64,000 nucleotides of DNA from Sepiola atlantica (GCA_963556195.1 OY744517.1:85692714-85756713); one strand, 5' to 3'; positions 11,040 through 20,954 are shown, counted from the first letter of the stretch. Notes: generated by a model from the letters alone, not told the origin. Numbers and translations: made by a program.

Positions 11040-11650
11040 GCCTCCTAAGTCTTACCTCCTCAGTAGTCAATAGTATCGTTTCCTTTTTGGATTGATGCTA
11101 TTCTGAGGCTGCTTGAGGTAGCTGTATGTCGAAAGTGTCGTACCTGGTAACCATAACTTCTTCCTGGGAAGTGCTGTCGGTGTCTTCCGATAGTCGTTCC
11201 CTAATTTGATTTAGGTGTCTCTTATGAGAGAACTATAAGGACCTCTATCAAATTCAGATCTGTTACCTTCCAGTTTTTTTAAATTCTAGACTTCTGATTG
11301 TGGAGCCCATCTTTAAATTTTGAAAAAATGTCTTCCTCGCTTCGACATTTAACTTCAAGACAAGTCAGCTTATCTTTCATGGTCTTAAACTCTTTTAAAA
11401 CCTCTTTGTGCTGCAGCTTTAACGATTCCAGCTCTTTAAGCTTCAATTGGTTATCCAAAGAATTTGACTATTTTTTTTTCAGTTTAGCATTAGCTATTTG
11501 CAGCGTGAATTTTGTGTCCTTATGTGCTTTAATTTCTGTCAACAATTTATTTCGTGTCCATTCATACGATTTTTAATGGCTGAAACAAATTCCTTTTTTC
11601 GTTTTTCTGACTCGATCGTCAGTTTTTCATATTTTCTGGCTAAAAATTTT
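11040..11650 (-). pseudogene. Decayed coiled-coil coding sequence inside the LTR element
   Basis: Minus-strand translation over 11640-11281 gives charged heptad-like sequence, with pieces such as RKYEKLTIESEKRKKEF, LQIANAKLKKK and KLKELESLKLQHKEVLKEF. One frameshift near 11538 and one TAG near 11470 interrupt it. After a further shift, a polar stretch (QIRERLSEDTDSTSQEEVMV) follows at about 11225-11165 and continues towards the 3' LTR. It is not RT, RNase H, integrase or envelope as I know them. It resembles an intronless piece of a host coiled-coil gene, family unidentified. It starts directly after the protease end of the element. Confidence 0.5.
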
Positions 11651-11662
11651 GGTTGGTAACCC

Positions 11663-12786
11663 CTAGAATTTGAATAGCTGCAATAGGTCTGTGCCAAATA
11701 AATTATTGGTGTTTTTTAGTATGAACATTTTTACTTTTTTCGGAGTTCTGTTGAAAGCAATGTTGGTAATTATTTCACCCTCGAATTTTATTTTTTCACC
11801 AGTCATCGTTTTGGCTATTTTGTTAGTTCTTAGCATGGTCGGTTTCCCCAACCTTCTCCATGTATTCATGTTGATGATCTGAGATAGAATCTAATTGTAA
11901 TTTTACATTTTTATTTAGGATTTTTACCTGAACATATTTTATTATAATTCTGCCCCCATGTTTATTCAGTTTTGTGGATTTAACCCGAGTTTTATTTCCT
12001 TTATTCGTTCTGCAATGTGAACTCTTATGTCCGACGTTTTTTACAAATTAGACAGGTTTTAAACCGATATGGGCAATCTGTTTCCCCAATGAAAGCTTTC
12101 ACAGCGAAAACAGGACTTGGTAGTAATTTATCTTTTTTTTATAGGTCTGACATTTTTGTGTAGAGGCGTGGAAATACTTTTTTTGTGGGTTTAAATTGTT
12201 TTTGAGGGAGAGTTGAATTTCAATTTTTGACGTACATTTCTAATGTGTGCAATTCCCGATACTTCGATGTCCTTCGAATCCTGTTTAACACTTATAAATC
12301 TCTGGCAGTCTTCAGCTAATTTCTGTGCTATTAAATTCGATTCACTTTCTAAATTATTTAGAACTCTACACCTGATTTTAGTGTATTTTCCTGATACCAT
12401 ACTTGCACCAAAATTAAACATTCAAAGTTAAGTTATCAGCTCTAAGTTCGGCTAATTTGAAATCGTCACAGTGTTTATTGACGATTGATGCGAACGTTGA
12501 ATAATCTTCGTTGTCTGCTTTTACCAGGATCAAACACTTCCAGCGTTTGTGAAACAAACAAGTCTGGTGGCTAAATAATTCATTTAAAAGATTAACAGCT
12601 TCAGCAAAAGTCAAAATCCCCGAACTTAGTATGTTCGGTGGTGCCTAATTTTCGGAGCAGTAGGCGAACATTTCGTCGGCCTCTTTTTTGTTCTACTTGC
12701 TGTTGTTGCTGTCTTTCTCCAGCTTTTTGTAGCCTTTCGTCGACTTCTTTTTTTTGGTCTAGTTGGTGTAGCATTTGATACTTCAC
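11663..12786 (-). pseudogene. Ty3/gypsy gag and protease, broken
   Basis: The minus frames at 12786-12601, 12614-12414, 12421-12191 and 11869-11663 read together as gag followed by an aspartic protease. Visible are a Q-rich N-terminal helix, a capsid-like stretch with ASIVNKHCDDFKLAEL and LAEDCQRFISVKQDSK, a degenerate zinc knuckle near 12110-12020 (CFRC...H), a protease active-site region decayed to QLDSISD near 11900, and a protease C-terminal half ending GTDLLQLFKF. Gag packages element RNA and protease matures the polyprotein. At least four frame breaks show the gene is dead. Family assignment rests on recognition of animal Ty3 gag; clade unresolved. Confidence 0.72.
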
Positions 12787-13251
12787 CAGTTCTGTTGTAG
12801 TAGCTTTAAAATCTCCTATGTTTAAACTGTGCCCTTTTTAGAATACGTTTGTTTTTTTAAATTTTATCTTCTATATTACGCTTGCTAAACGTAATCTTAG
12901 TTGTAAAATGAGTATGAAAACTTTACTTTTTTCGACCAAAAAAATCACTCTTTTTAGTACGCTTCTCACGTAACCGTAGAATTTGCGGTCGGCACTTTAG
13001 TCAACAGAGAAGAAATAAAAATACGGTTTAAAATATTTTTTCCTTCGACAAGAGAGAGAGAAAAGAAACACGCATGTATTTGCTTCTTGTTAAAAATGAA
13101 CAACAATGTTGGAATAGCAATCAAAAAATAACTGATCTTTCTTCAAATGAGAGAAAAAAGTTTATCTTTTACGTGTTTTTCTTTTTCCACCGGTAAAGCC
13201 AGTTTTTAGAACTAGGACGTTGTCAGGTGAATATACTTTGTTTGCTGCAAG
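12787..13251. other. Leader region of the Ty3 element
   Basis: AT-rich sequence between the duplicated primer-site region and gag. No frame or further repeat is recognised. Confidence 0.45.
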
Positions 13252-13435
13252 TTGTGGCGTCCATTTTAAGATTCTCAAGAATTCCTTACTGTAACCACGT
13301 CGTTAGTCGTTATGGTAATGTAAGTTCGAAGTCCCACGTCGCCAGTTGTTGTGGGGTCTTTTTTAAGGTTCTCAAGAAAAACCTTTAATGTTGTTGTTGT
13401 TTCCGTGTAAGTTCGAATATCTCGTCGCCAGTTTC
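13252..13435 (-). repeat. Tandemly duplicated primer-binding-site region
   Basis: On the minus strand ACTGGCGACG followed by TTCGAACTTAC occurs just after the LTR end (13411-13435) and again about 90 bases downstream (13320-13349). In both copies CTTGAGAACCTT or CTTGAGAATCTT follows. The unit is about 95 bp. Only the LTR-proximal copy is in position to prime minus-strand DNA. Confidence 0.65.
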
Positions 13436-13928
13436 TGTAACGCTGTAAAGAGGCCGGAATGAAAACACAAACTCGGGGTTTAAAGAAAATAAGTATATTG
13501 AAAAAAAGTATAATACAACAGAGAAACAAGAGTGATGGTACGTCAGTCTGGACTGCCAGTCCAGACTGGGGTTGATTCAAGTATTTAATTCCTTCCCACC
13601 GCAGGAATATGTGGCAAAAGGCCGGAAGGTGGGGAGAGTCAAGCCAGCGCCCCTAAAGAAGGAGCACTCTGGCCTCTATAAATTGCTTGGGCAATCCCGT
13701 CGGTATTCCTCGGTCGGAGCGCTCAGGCAGTAAGCAATAAACTTGCTCCACCGCAAAGAGGGGAGGCAAGGCCTGGGAGAGTGGACCTCCTAGGACTACC
13801 CAAGACTAATGCCTCTGACTGACAGATAAAAGGCCACCAAAATGGCCCAGTTCTTGTCGGATTGGTGCTCCCAGTATTTATGGTGAATGGAAGAGTTCAA
13901 AGTCTGTTATAGGTAAGGTACCATAGCA
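13436..13928 (-). mobile_element. 5' LTR of the Ty3 element, 493 bp
   Basis: It starts TGCTATGG (minus strand, 13928) and ends TTACA (13436), adjoining the primer-site-like sequence. Compared with the 3' LTR it holds an extra 290-base GC-richer block at about 13572-13862. A short palindrome GTCTGGACTGCCAGTCCAGAC lies at 13543-13563. Confidence 0.7.
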
Positions 13929-13929
13929 T

Positions 13930-14156
13930 ATATTATAACTCAGTAAAATACTAAATTTATGACATAATCATGTTCCAAAAATTCAACATCAACAAATATT
14001 TATATGTACATATGTTTCAGAAATTTATTTTGCACTGAAGAGGTTATACTTATAAAGGATTTCTGAAACATGCACACATAAATATTTGTTGATATTGAAT
14101 TTATGGAGCATGATTACATAATGTTGATTATGTAATACATTTTGAATTCTACTGAG

Positions 14157-14212
<56 letters not shown>
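13930..14212. mobile_element. Palindromic MITE abutting the LTR, with (TA)n end
   Basis: The left half (13930-14020) and right half (14060-14158) are reverse complements, sharing CTCAGTA, CATAATCATG, AACAAATATTTAT and GTTTCAG. The right end runs into (TA)n at 14158-14212. The left end begins two bases from the 5' LTR, so the Ty3 element inserted at the edge of this MITE or the reverse. The centre carries CTGAAGA...GAAAC (14035-14069), another hammerhead-like order of motifs. Confidence 0.72.
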
Positions 14213-14216
<4 letters not shown>

Positions 14217-14280
14217 ATATGAAATGAGTTTCCAATTTGTCTTTCTCAATTTAAGTACAATATTGAGCATCTAAGTAAAA

Positions 14281-14721
14281 GGTGATGCTGGAGAGAAGAA
14301 TGAGAGGTGATATGATTGTGACTTTCAAGATAATAAATGGCATTTCTAACTATGGTGGGCATTTTTTTTAAATATTACTCCTAGATCTGGAAGGTTATTG
14401 GCAAGGCAGTTTTCAAAAACTAGATCTGTTAACCAGTTAAGTTTTTTTGCACACAGAGTAATATGTTTTTGGAATAAGTTGCCAGATTGGATTACGAACA
14501 GCAATAGCGTGGATCAGTTTAAGATGAGGTTGGATGAATTCAAAGAAAGTGGTTGGAGGAAGAAATTGAGGGGGCAGTTCTGGGAGTTATCAAATGAAAT
14601 ATTTAACAGAATTTGATCTGAATATCGATACTATACTAAGAGTTTAATTTTAAAAAATTATTTTAACGGTTGAATTGAGAAGATAGTTAAAGGGGAGATG
14701 CCCAAAGAGGCATAACAAACA

Positions 14722-14777
<56 letters not shown>
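14281..14777 (+). pseudogene. 5'-truncated LINE ORF2 end with (AAT)n tail
   Basis: The frame from 14281 gives the ERRMRGDMIVTFKIINGI motif. After a frameshift near 14370, the frame 14398-14616 gives RSVNQLSFFAHRV, CFWNKLPDWI and a stop. These are typical of the C-terminal tail of CR1/Jockey-type LINE ORF2. A short 3'UTR (about 100 bp) ends in (AAT)n at 14722-14777, the kind of 3' tail such LINEs carry. Endonuclease and RT core are lost by 5' truncation. This family differs from the copies at 5.6 and 53.3 kb. Confidence 0.82.
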
Positions 14778-14780
<3 letters not shown>

Positions 14781-15627
14781 CAAACTTTATTTTTTATCTC
14801 ATGATTTTTTATCAATATTAAAGTAAATTAAAACTCTCAGCCTTCACTTAAATAGTCACCTGTGCTTTTCCCAGGTTTTCCTCTGGACTATTCCAAGGGA
14901 GCTTTCAGAATTATTAAGAGTGTATGTTTCATTAGGAATCACAGTAACAAACAAATGAATAAAAAATAAAATAAAAAGGTAAAATCATGTCACATATAAA
15001 ACATAAATGAAGCCATTTGAGAAAATACTAAATCGCACAATTAGTTGTAGTATCTATGGCTTCTAAATATGGATTTTTTGCCAACATTTCTTAGCTTTAC
15101 ATTTAGAAATAAAAGAAACCTTTTCAACGACTGGGCGCAGTTCGTTGCTATTGAAAATGACAGCAGTAATTGATTCAGTTCCGTTCAATCATTCAATTTT
15201 ACATTCAGATTCCAGACTTCATCTCCATGATTCTTCCTTTATATCTTCGGCTCAAAGTAGCTTAGAGGCTGCTTCGTTAATATGTAAATACAGAACTAAT
15301 CACTCACGCTAGACATGGTGAAGGAAATGATAAACCAATCGGTGACTAGCGTGGGTTTTGGTTAGTAGAAAAGAGCTGGAAGTGGAAATGAATAATTGAC
15401 TTTAATGATGCGCTGGCTGTAGAAGATATCGGCAAATGGAAGCAATACGCAATTTTAATGCTCTTCACAGAATACAGAAGATTCAGAAAATGAAAGAACC
15501 TTCACTGTTCTTAGTTATTATTCAGTGATGAAGAATTATGAGATTTAGAAAGCTGATGCATAATTTATTACGGATATGGAGATATTTAAAACTCATATTA
15601 GGTGAACAAGATTGTTTTGGTCCATCA
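14778..15627. other. Unassigned sequence
   Basis: No coding or repeat signal recognised over about 850 bases. Confidence 0.4.
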
Positions 15628-15743
15628 TTCAGTTATTCAGTTCGTAGAGCACTAGAGGCCAACCACCGAAGTGAGGGGTTCGAATTCCGTTACCTCTAGC
15701 CACACTGATGAGTTATAGACGACGAAACACCTCTCTGTCGATG

Positions 15744-15792
<49 letters not shown>
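15628..15792 (+). mobile_element. tRNA-derived SINE, family A, ending in (TA)n
   Basis: A box A-like GTTCGTAGAGCACTAGAGG and a box B (GGGGTTCGAATTCCG) at about 15675-15689 are followed by GCCACACTGATGAGTTATAG and then a (TA)n tail at 15748-15792. The copy at 16543 shares the same post-tRNA body. The body carries a canonical hammerhead core order: CTGATGA, a GTT/GAC stem, then GAAAC (15705-15728). Confidence 0.78.
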
Positions 15793-15795
<3 letters not shown>

Positions 15796-16313
15796 TCATT
15801 TTATTTTACTTCAGTCGAAGTTCTCATAAATCAAGCCCCCCCCCCCCACACACCTGGGGTTAACAATTGATCTCTATATGAGATCGAGTGTTCAATTAAA
15901 GTTCCCCTTTACATTGAGCTAGTAAAAAAGTTAACATGAATTTGTTCTCCCTAATCGACCAATTAACTATGTTATGATATATCTTTCTTGTGGCCTCTTG
16001 GTCTTACCGGATTCTAGGAGAAGAATTCATCTAGTCTGGTGGAGTATCCAGCTAAGTGTTGTTACTTGGGGGTTGCATCACTAGAAGAAAGTGCACCATT
16101 TCTCACATGAGCAAGTGTATAGCCGTGTCGAGAGGATCTTATTTGGGCTTGGAATACAATGTTATTTTGAATATTTCGTCAGCGGTTACTTGTGGGGTGA
16201 AGTATCCTCATGTCAGGTCGTTCTGACACACCCTTGTACAGAAAGACCGAAGAAAATTGAGGATTGTGTCTAGTAGGTAATTCAAACTCTTCAGTAGGTA
16301 ATTCAACATCTCC
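15793..16313. other. Unassigned sequence
   Basis: A C homopolymer near 15835-15847 is present. Nothing else is recognised. Confidence 0.4.
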
Positions 16314-16319
16314 TATATA

Positions 16320-16378
<59 letters not shown>
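16314..16378. repeat. (TA)n microsatellite
   Basis: TA run with one C interruption. Confidence 0.95.
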
Positions 16379-16384
<6 letters not shown>

Positions 16385-16542
16385 GCTTCTGTCGGGTGAA
16401 ATGATAATTTCTACTTAATGTAAAGGAAACAATCTTCTGTAAAAAGAATTTAGATTTATCAGTTATCAGTATCATAAAAATGTAAATAAAATGAATAATT
16501 TCAGTTATTATATATAATTTTTCCCACCTTCAGTAGTGTTTT

Positions 16543-16672
16543 TTGGTGGCTCAGTGGGTAGAGCACATGATGTTAACCACTGGGGTCCGGGTTTCTAATC
16601 CCAATACATCCTGCCACACCGATGAGTCATAGATGACTATATATAGAGATAGAGATAGAGAGTAAGATGATA
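16543..16672 (+). mobile_element. tRNA-derived SINE, family A, second copy
   Basis: Box A (TGGCTCAGTGGGTAGAGCA) and a decayed box B (GGGTTTCTAATCCC) precede CTGCCACACCGATGAGTCAT, as in the copy at 15628. The hammerhead-like stem here is a perfect GTC/GAC around ATAGAT, but CTG has become CCG and GAAA is lost. The tail is (GAGATA)n-like. It lies directly upstream of the Penelope-like fragment. Confidence 0.75.
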
Positions 16673-16721
16673 CTTTAAAGATATAAATAATATCTTTAAC
16701 CAGTAGACTATCAAGATAAAA

Positions 16722-16943
16722 ACAAAGCTCAACGGAGTCGCCATAACCCAGCACCTCTATAAAAAGCATTCCTGCTCCCGTTCGCATATCCGTAAACTTC
16801 TAGTAGATAACATAAAACTCATCGCACAAAATACTAATACACTTAAACTCCACATACTCGAAGCCCTATACATTAAAACAGAAAAATCAGCTATTAACAA
16901 GATTAACTATACTATTAGTACTAATATACTCAAATGCCTATAA
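16722..16943 (+). pseudogene. Penelope-like element: C-terminal end of the GIY-YIG endonuclease
   Basis: An uninterrupted frame of 73 codons plus stop reads TKLNGVAITQHLYKKHS at the start and has HILEALYIKTEKSAINK near the end. An ILEALxIK...P/SAIN segment is typical of the last part of the GIY-YIG nuclease that ends Penelope-like retroelement proteins; the E is the metal-binding residue. Reverse transcriptase and the GIY and YIG motifs are absent, so this is a truncated copy. The absence of stops suggests modest age. An exact 61-bp piece of it recurs at 17606-17666. Confidence 0.75.
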
Positions 16944-17042
16944 ATATAAATTTAAATTTAAATTAAACACAGTCCTTTATTTTTCCCGCCTAAATAGAAT
17001 ATATATTCACTCCTAGGTCTATGCCTGGTTAACATTACTCCA

Positions 17043-17070
17043 CTGACGATGGACCTGGAAGGGTCCGAAA
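17043..17070 (+). ncRNA. Hammerhead-like ribozyme core at the Penelope-like junction
   Basis: CTGACGA is followed by one T, then a perfect GGACC/GGTCC stem closing the loop TGGAAG, then GAAA. Penelope-like elements in many animals are known to carry hammerhead motifs in their terminal repeats, and this one lies between a C-terminal and an N-terminal coding fragment, where that repeat should be. The extra T and undefined outer stems leave activity uncertain. Confidence 0.5.
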
Positions 17071-17226
17071 GCGCTTTGGGAAGCTATGGCAATTTTATCA
17101 GCCAGTTTCCGTCTGAAACTAAGAACCTAATCAGGAAAACGGAAAGGATCTTAGAAAAATTATCTAGACACAAGATGTCTGTTATTTTTAATGATACTTG
17201 TATAAAAGAAAAGATGCTGCCAAGAT

Positions 17227-17231
<5 letters not shown>
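17047..17231 (+). pseudogene. Penelope-like element: N-terminal coding fragment of a following unit
   Basis: The frame reads through KTERILEKLSRHKM and then FNDTCIKEKMLPRYT before running into (TA)n at 17232. A related stretch (FNETCIDKDLLPKYT) occurs at about 22423-22470. The helical segment followed by a C-x8-P motif fits the region upstream of RT in Penelope-like proteins. It follows the end of another unit, matching the partly tandem arrangement known for these elements. Assignment is partly inference. Confidence 0.45.

Positions 17232-17267
<36 letters not shown>
17232..17267. repeat. (TA)n microsatellite
   Basis: About 18 TA units interrupting the Penelope-like frame. Confidence 0.95.
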
Positions 17268-17269
<2 letters not shown>

Positions 17270-17469
17270 AATAATATTTTTTTTTTGAAGGCGATAACAA
17301 TGCGTTGTTAAAGTGACACATACGACACGTGGAATCGTAAAAACAAAACAAAGTGACAATATTGAAAAGTCAATAATTTTCAAAAAAAATTTTTTCTTTT
17401 TATTTACCAGTGTATCGTGACCGTGGTGTTGGGTTGGAGTGTGTCCTTTTCATTATTTTTTTTTTTAAT

Positions 17470-17494
17470 TTTCGAGGGTATCCCTCATCCTCAG
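17470..17494 (-). other. Hammerhead-like core motif
   Basis: On the minus strand: CTGAGGA, one T, a perfect GAGGG/CCCTC stem around ATA, then GAAA. Same architecture, with the extra base, as the core at 17043. Confidence 0.45.
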
Positions 17495-17605
17495 AATAAA
17501 ATAAATACTACCACTCGTTGGAGTGTGTTTTTTTTTTGCCAAAAGCCGGGGCCGGAAATGTTGGTTTGATTTAGTAGCAGGTCCGCAGAAGTTAGTTTAT
17601 TTAAA

Positions 17606-17666
17606 ATAAAAAGCATTCCTGCTCCCGTTCGCATATCCGTAAACTTCTAGTAGATAACATAAAACT
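17606..17666 (+). repeat. Exact 61-bp duplicate of Penelope-like nuclease sequence
   Basis: It is identical to 16759-16819, 847 bases upstream, beginning ATAAAAAGCATTCC and ending CATAAAACT. Flanks differ on both sides. Confidence 0.92.
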
Positions 17667-18515
17667 AACTTCTGTTTATTTATGTATTGCTAAAATTAAT
17701 GAAAATTTTACTGCTAATCTACATAAAAAGATGCGCAAGTTCAGCTCACATCTCGCACTAACGGTAAAGTTAAAAAGCTCTATTTCAAGTTAATTTAATC
17801 ATACAAAATAAACAAAATAAACACAACATCTTTTCATATACTGTTTATGTAGCCGCAAGGTTAACTAATTTGCATATTGGTTTTGAAAAATGACATTTTA
17901 TTAATGAACTATTATTTATCATTGTTTTCAAATTCAATGATTGTTTGATTTTAATAACAAAAATAGTTCTGTTTCACAAAAGCGTTTTATTTCCTAGACA
18001 AATATTTGGTATTTCTGCTCAAATATTCCTTTCTTTATGAGGACCGACTAGATTTTCGACCAGTTTCGATCTGTTTCTAAATTACAAGTGAAAAGGCAAA
18101 ATTGATTTCTTCTTTCTTTTTCTTTCTGTACAGTCACATTTAAAAGATAAATAAGTAAGTATCGAAATTACCAAAATGTTAATGTTTATCTATCTAAATG
18201 AATAAATGAGAAAGATTTTGTTTCGTGTTTAGTTTACAACAAAATTATGAATGAAATGTTTATTATTTTGAATTAATGTTTCAATTAGCAAACTTTGCAA
18301 AGTAATAACGAACCGACAAAGCCAACTAGTCATATATGTGTTTACGCCTTTAATCAAACTATCAGATTTAAAAAAATAATAATCAATAAATGTATCACAC
18401 AAAGAAAAACAAATATTTAATAACACAAAAGTTTTAAAATCCATTTATTACATCATCTATCAACATTTCGTAGCATAACCGTTGTTGCGATTACAGCATG
18501 TAGGCGTTTAGAGTT
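17667..18515. other. Unassigned AT-rich sequence
   Basis: Apart from GTTAACTAATTTGCATATTG near 17860, shared with about 1670, no repeat or gene is recognised. Confidence 0.4.
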
Positions 18516-20050
18516 ATACTCTATGAATTTCTTGCATGTTCTTGCCTAATATTTCTCAAAAAAATATTTCGTTAGCTCATGCAGGTTTCTAGCCTGATAT
18601 TTCCCACGAAATATTCCTTTAGCTAATGCAGGTTTCTTGCCTAATATTTTTCACTAAAATATTTCTTTAGCTCATGCAGGTTTCTTGCCTAATATTTCTC
18701 ACGAAATATTCCTTTAGCTCATGCATGTTTCTTGCCTAATATTTCTCACGAAATATTCCTTTAGCTAATGCAGGTTTCTTGCCTAATATTTCTCACGAAA
18801 TATTCCTTTAGCTCATGCATGTTTCTTGCCTAATATTTCTCACGAAATATTCCTTTAGCACATGCATGTTTCTTGCCTAATATTTTTCACGAAAATATTC
18901 CGTTAGCTCATGCAGGTTTCTTGCCTAATATTTCTCACGAAATATTCCTTTAGCTCATGCATGTTTCTTGCCTAATATTTCTCACGAAATATTCCTTTAG
19001 CTCATGCATGTTTCTTGCCTAATATTTTTCACGAAAATATTCCGTTAGCTCATGCAGGTTTCTTGCCTAATATTTCTCACGAAATATTCCTTTAGCTCAT
19101 GCAGGTTTCTTGCCTAATATTTTTCACGAAAATATTCCTTTAGCTCATGCATGTTTCTTGCCTAATATTTCTCACGAAATATTCCTTTAGCTCATGCATG
19201 TTTCTTGCCTAATATTTCTCACGAAAATATTCCTTTAGCTCATGCATGTTTCTTGCCTAATATTTCTCACGAAAATATTCGTTTAGCTCATGCATGTTTC
19301 TTGCCTAATATTTCTCACGAAATATTCCTTTAGCTCATGCATGTTTCTTGCCTAATATTTCTCACGAAATATTCCTTTAGCTCATGCATGTTTCTTGCCT
19401 AATATTTCTCACGAAAATATTCGTTTGTTCATGCATGTTTCTTGCCTAATATTTCTCACGAAATATTCCTTTAGCTCATGCATGTTTCTTGCCTAATATT
19501 TCTCACGAAATATTCCTTTAGCTCATGCATGTTTCTTGCCTAATATTTCTCACGAAAATATTCGTTTGTTCATGCATGTTTCTTGCCTAATATTTCTCAC
19601 GAAATATTCCTTTAGCTCATGCATGTTTCTTGCCTAATATTTCTCACGAAATATTCCTTTAGCTCATGCATGTTTCTTGCCTAATATTTCTCACGAAAAT
19701 ATTCGTTTGTTCATGCATGTTTCTTGCCTAATATTTCTCACGAAATATTCCTTTAGCTCATGCATGTTTCTTGCCTAATATTTCTCACGAAATATTCCTT
19801 TAGCTCATGCATGTTTCTTGCCTAATATTTCTCACGAAAATATTCGTTTGTTCATGCATGTTTCTTGCCTAATATTTCTCACGAAATATTCCTTTAGCTC
19901 ATGCATGTTTCTTGCCTAATATTTCTCACGAAATATTCCTTTAGCTCATGCATGTTTCTTGCCTAATATTTCTCACGAAAATATTCGTTTGTTCATGCAT
20001 GTTTCTTGCCTAATATTTCTCACGAAAATATTCCTTTAGCTCATGCAGGT
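18516..20050. repeat. 47-bp minisatellite with 141-bp higher-order period
   Basis: About 32 tandem copies of a 47-bp unit containing CTCATGCATG, TTTCTTGCC and AATATTTCTCACGAAATATT. The last phrase is an 8-bp hairpin with loop TCAC. Variants are more diverse at the left (GCAGG for GCATG, TTTTCAC). From 19422 to 19986 a marker variant (CGTTTGTTC) recurs every 141 bases exactly (19422, 19563, 19704, 19845, 19986), so three-unit blocks have been amplified together. No coding frame spans it. Confidence 0.97.
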
Positions 20051-20756
20051 TATTCATGTTTTTTTTTTGAATTCCCGTTTCAGCTTTCTTCATGAATTTG
20101 AAATCGGATATTGACTTAGCAATTATAGAATGTCTATTCTATTTGAACTTAACGATGATTTTGTAAGCGTTGCAGTTTGTTTAGGTTCGTTGTCTTGTTG
20201 ACGTGAATTTCTATCCAAAATATCCTATAAAACTCTTCATTCATCCTTCTTTATATCATTTCAAGTTTTCATAAACCTTACGTACTAAAGAAACCTGAAA
20301 ATATGATTAATCCGTCTCCAAATTTTACTTTTGAAATAATATTATCCCGCGAATATTCAGTATTTTAATTCTTCAGATATTTGCCCGTTAATTTCTGCAA
20401 AAAGTTAAATTTTTGTTTGCATGAGGTTAATAGGTATGATTGACAGGGTTTAAGCATAGGTTCACCTGTCATCTCGTATACCGAAAGGTTCATTTAATCA
20501 TTTAACATAGAAAGTATTTGAAGTTAGATTTCAGTTGTAGTCAAGAGGAAAAATAACAGTAAGTAACAAAAGAAACATATTACTTTACATATTGTCTCCT
20601 CCAGACATTGTTTCAATTAACGCGCTACCTGTAGCCTTTCATTGTATTGTCACAGCCTTCTAAACCTCAAATCTACACACAATGCTTGACGCAAACTACA
20701 ACATTCTCTTATATACAGTGGCATGCTGAAGTTTACAACACATTACAAAAAGGTTT

Positions 20757-20758
<2 letters not shown>
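20051..20758. other. Unassigned sequence
   Basis: No repeat or coding signal recognised. Confidence 0.4.

Positions 20759-20799
<41 letters not shown>
20759..20799. repeat. (TA)n microsatellite
   Basis: About 20 TA units. Confidence 0.95.
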
Positions 20800-20803
<4 letters not shown>

Positions 20804-20926
20804 GTCAATGAAAATTAATAAGACCTGCAAATGGAAGCAAATCGGTATTTTCAGTTGTTCAAAACAAGGAGCAGTTTAGTTAATAAAAACATTTATTTTT
20901 CATCTCTTTCTTTCCTTAAACCAGGC

Positions 20927-20954
20927 GTTTCAAAGATTAAAATCTTATCATCAG
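20927..20954 (-). other. Hammerhead-like core motif
   Basis: On the minus strand: CTGATGA, T, an AAGAT/ATCTT stem, T, then GAAAC. It lies about 130 bases from the (TA)n tract in an otherwise unassigned repeat. Confidence 0.45.

Larger units (their letters stand above)
10896..13928 (-). mobile_element. Ty3/gypsy-type LTR element with coiled-coil sequence in place of pol
   Basis: On the minus strand the order is: 5' LTR (13436-13928), a primer-site-like ACTGGCGACGAG immediately after the LTR end TTACA, a leader with a tandem duplication, gag (from 12786), protease ending near 11663, about 600 bp of unrelated coiled-coil coding sequence (11650-11040), then the 3' LTR (10896-11038). Reverse transcriptase, RNase H and integrase are absent. 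Frames are broken at several points, so the element is defective. A later deletion of pol that joined foreign sequence, or capture of a host transcript during reverse transcription, could both give this layout. Confidence 0.65.

Noticed and set aside
18516..20050. CRISPR-like array
   Set aside because: Units are directly tandem without unique spacers, the DNA is eukaryotic, and no cas genes occur. It is a minisatellite.
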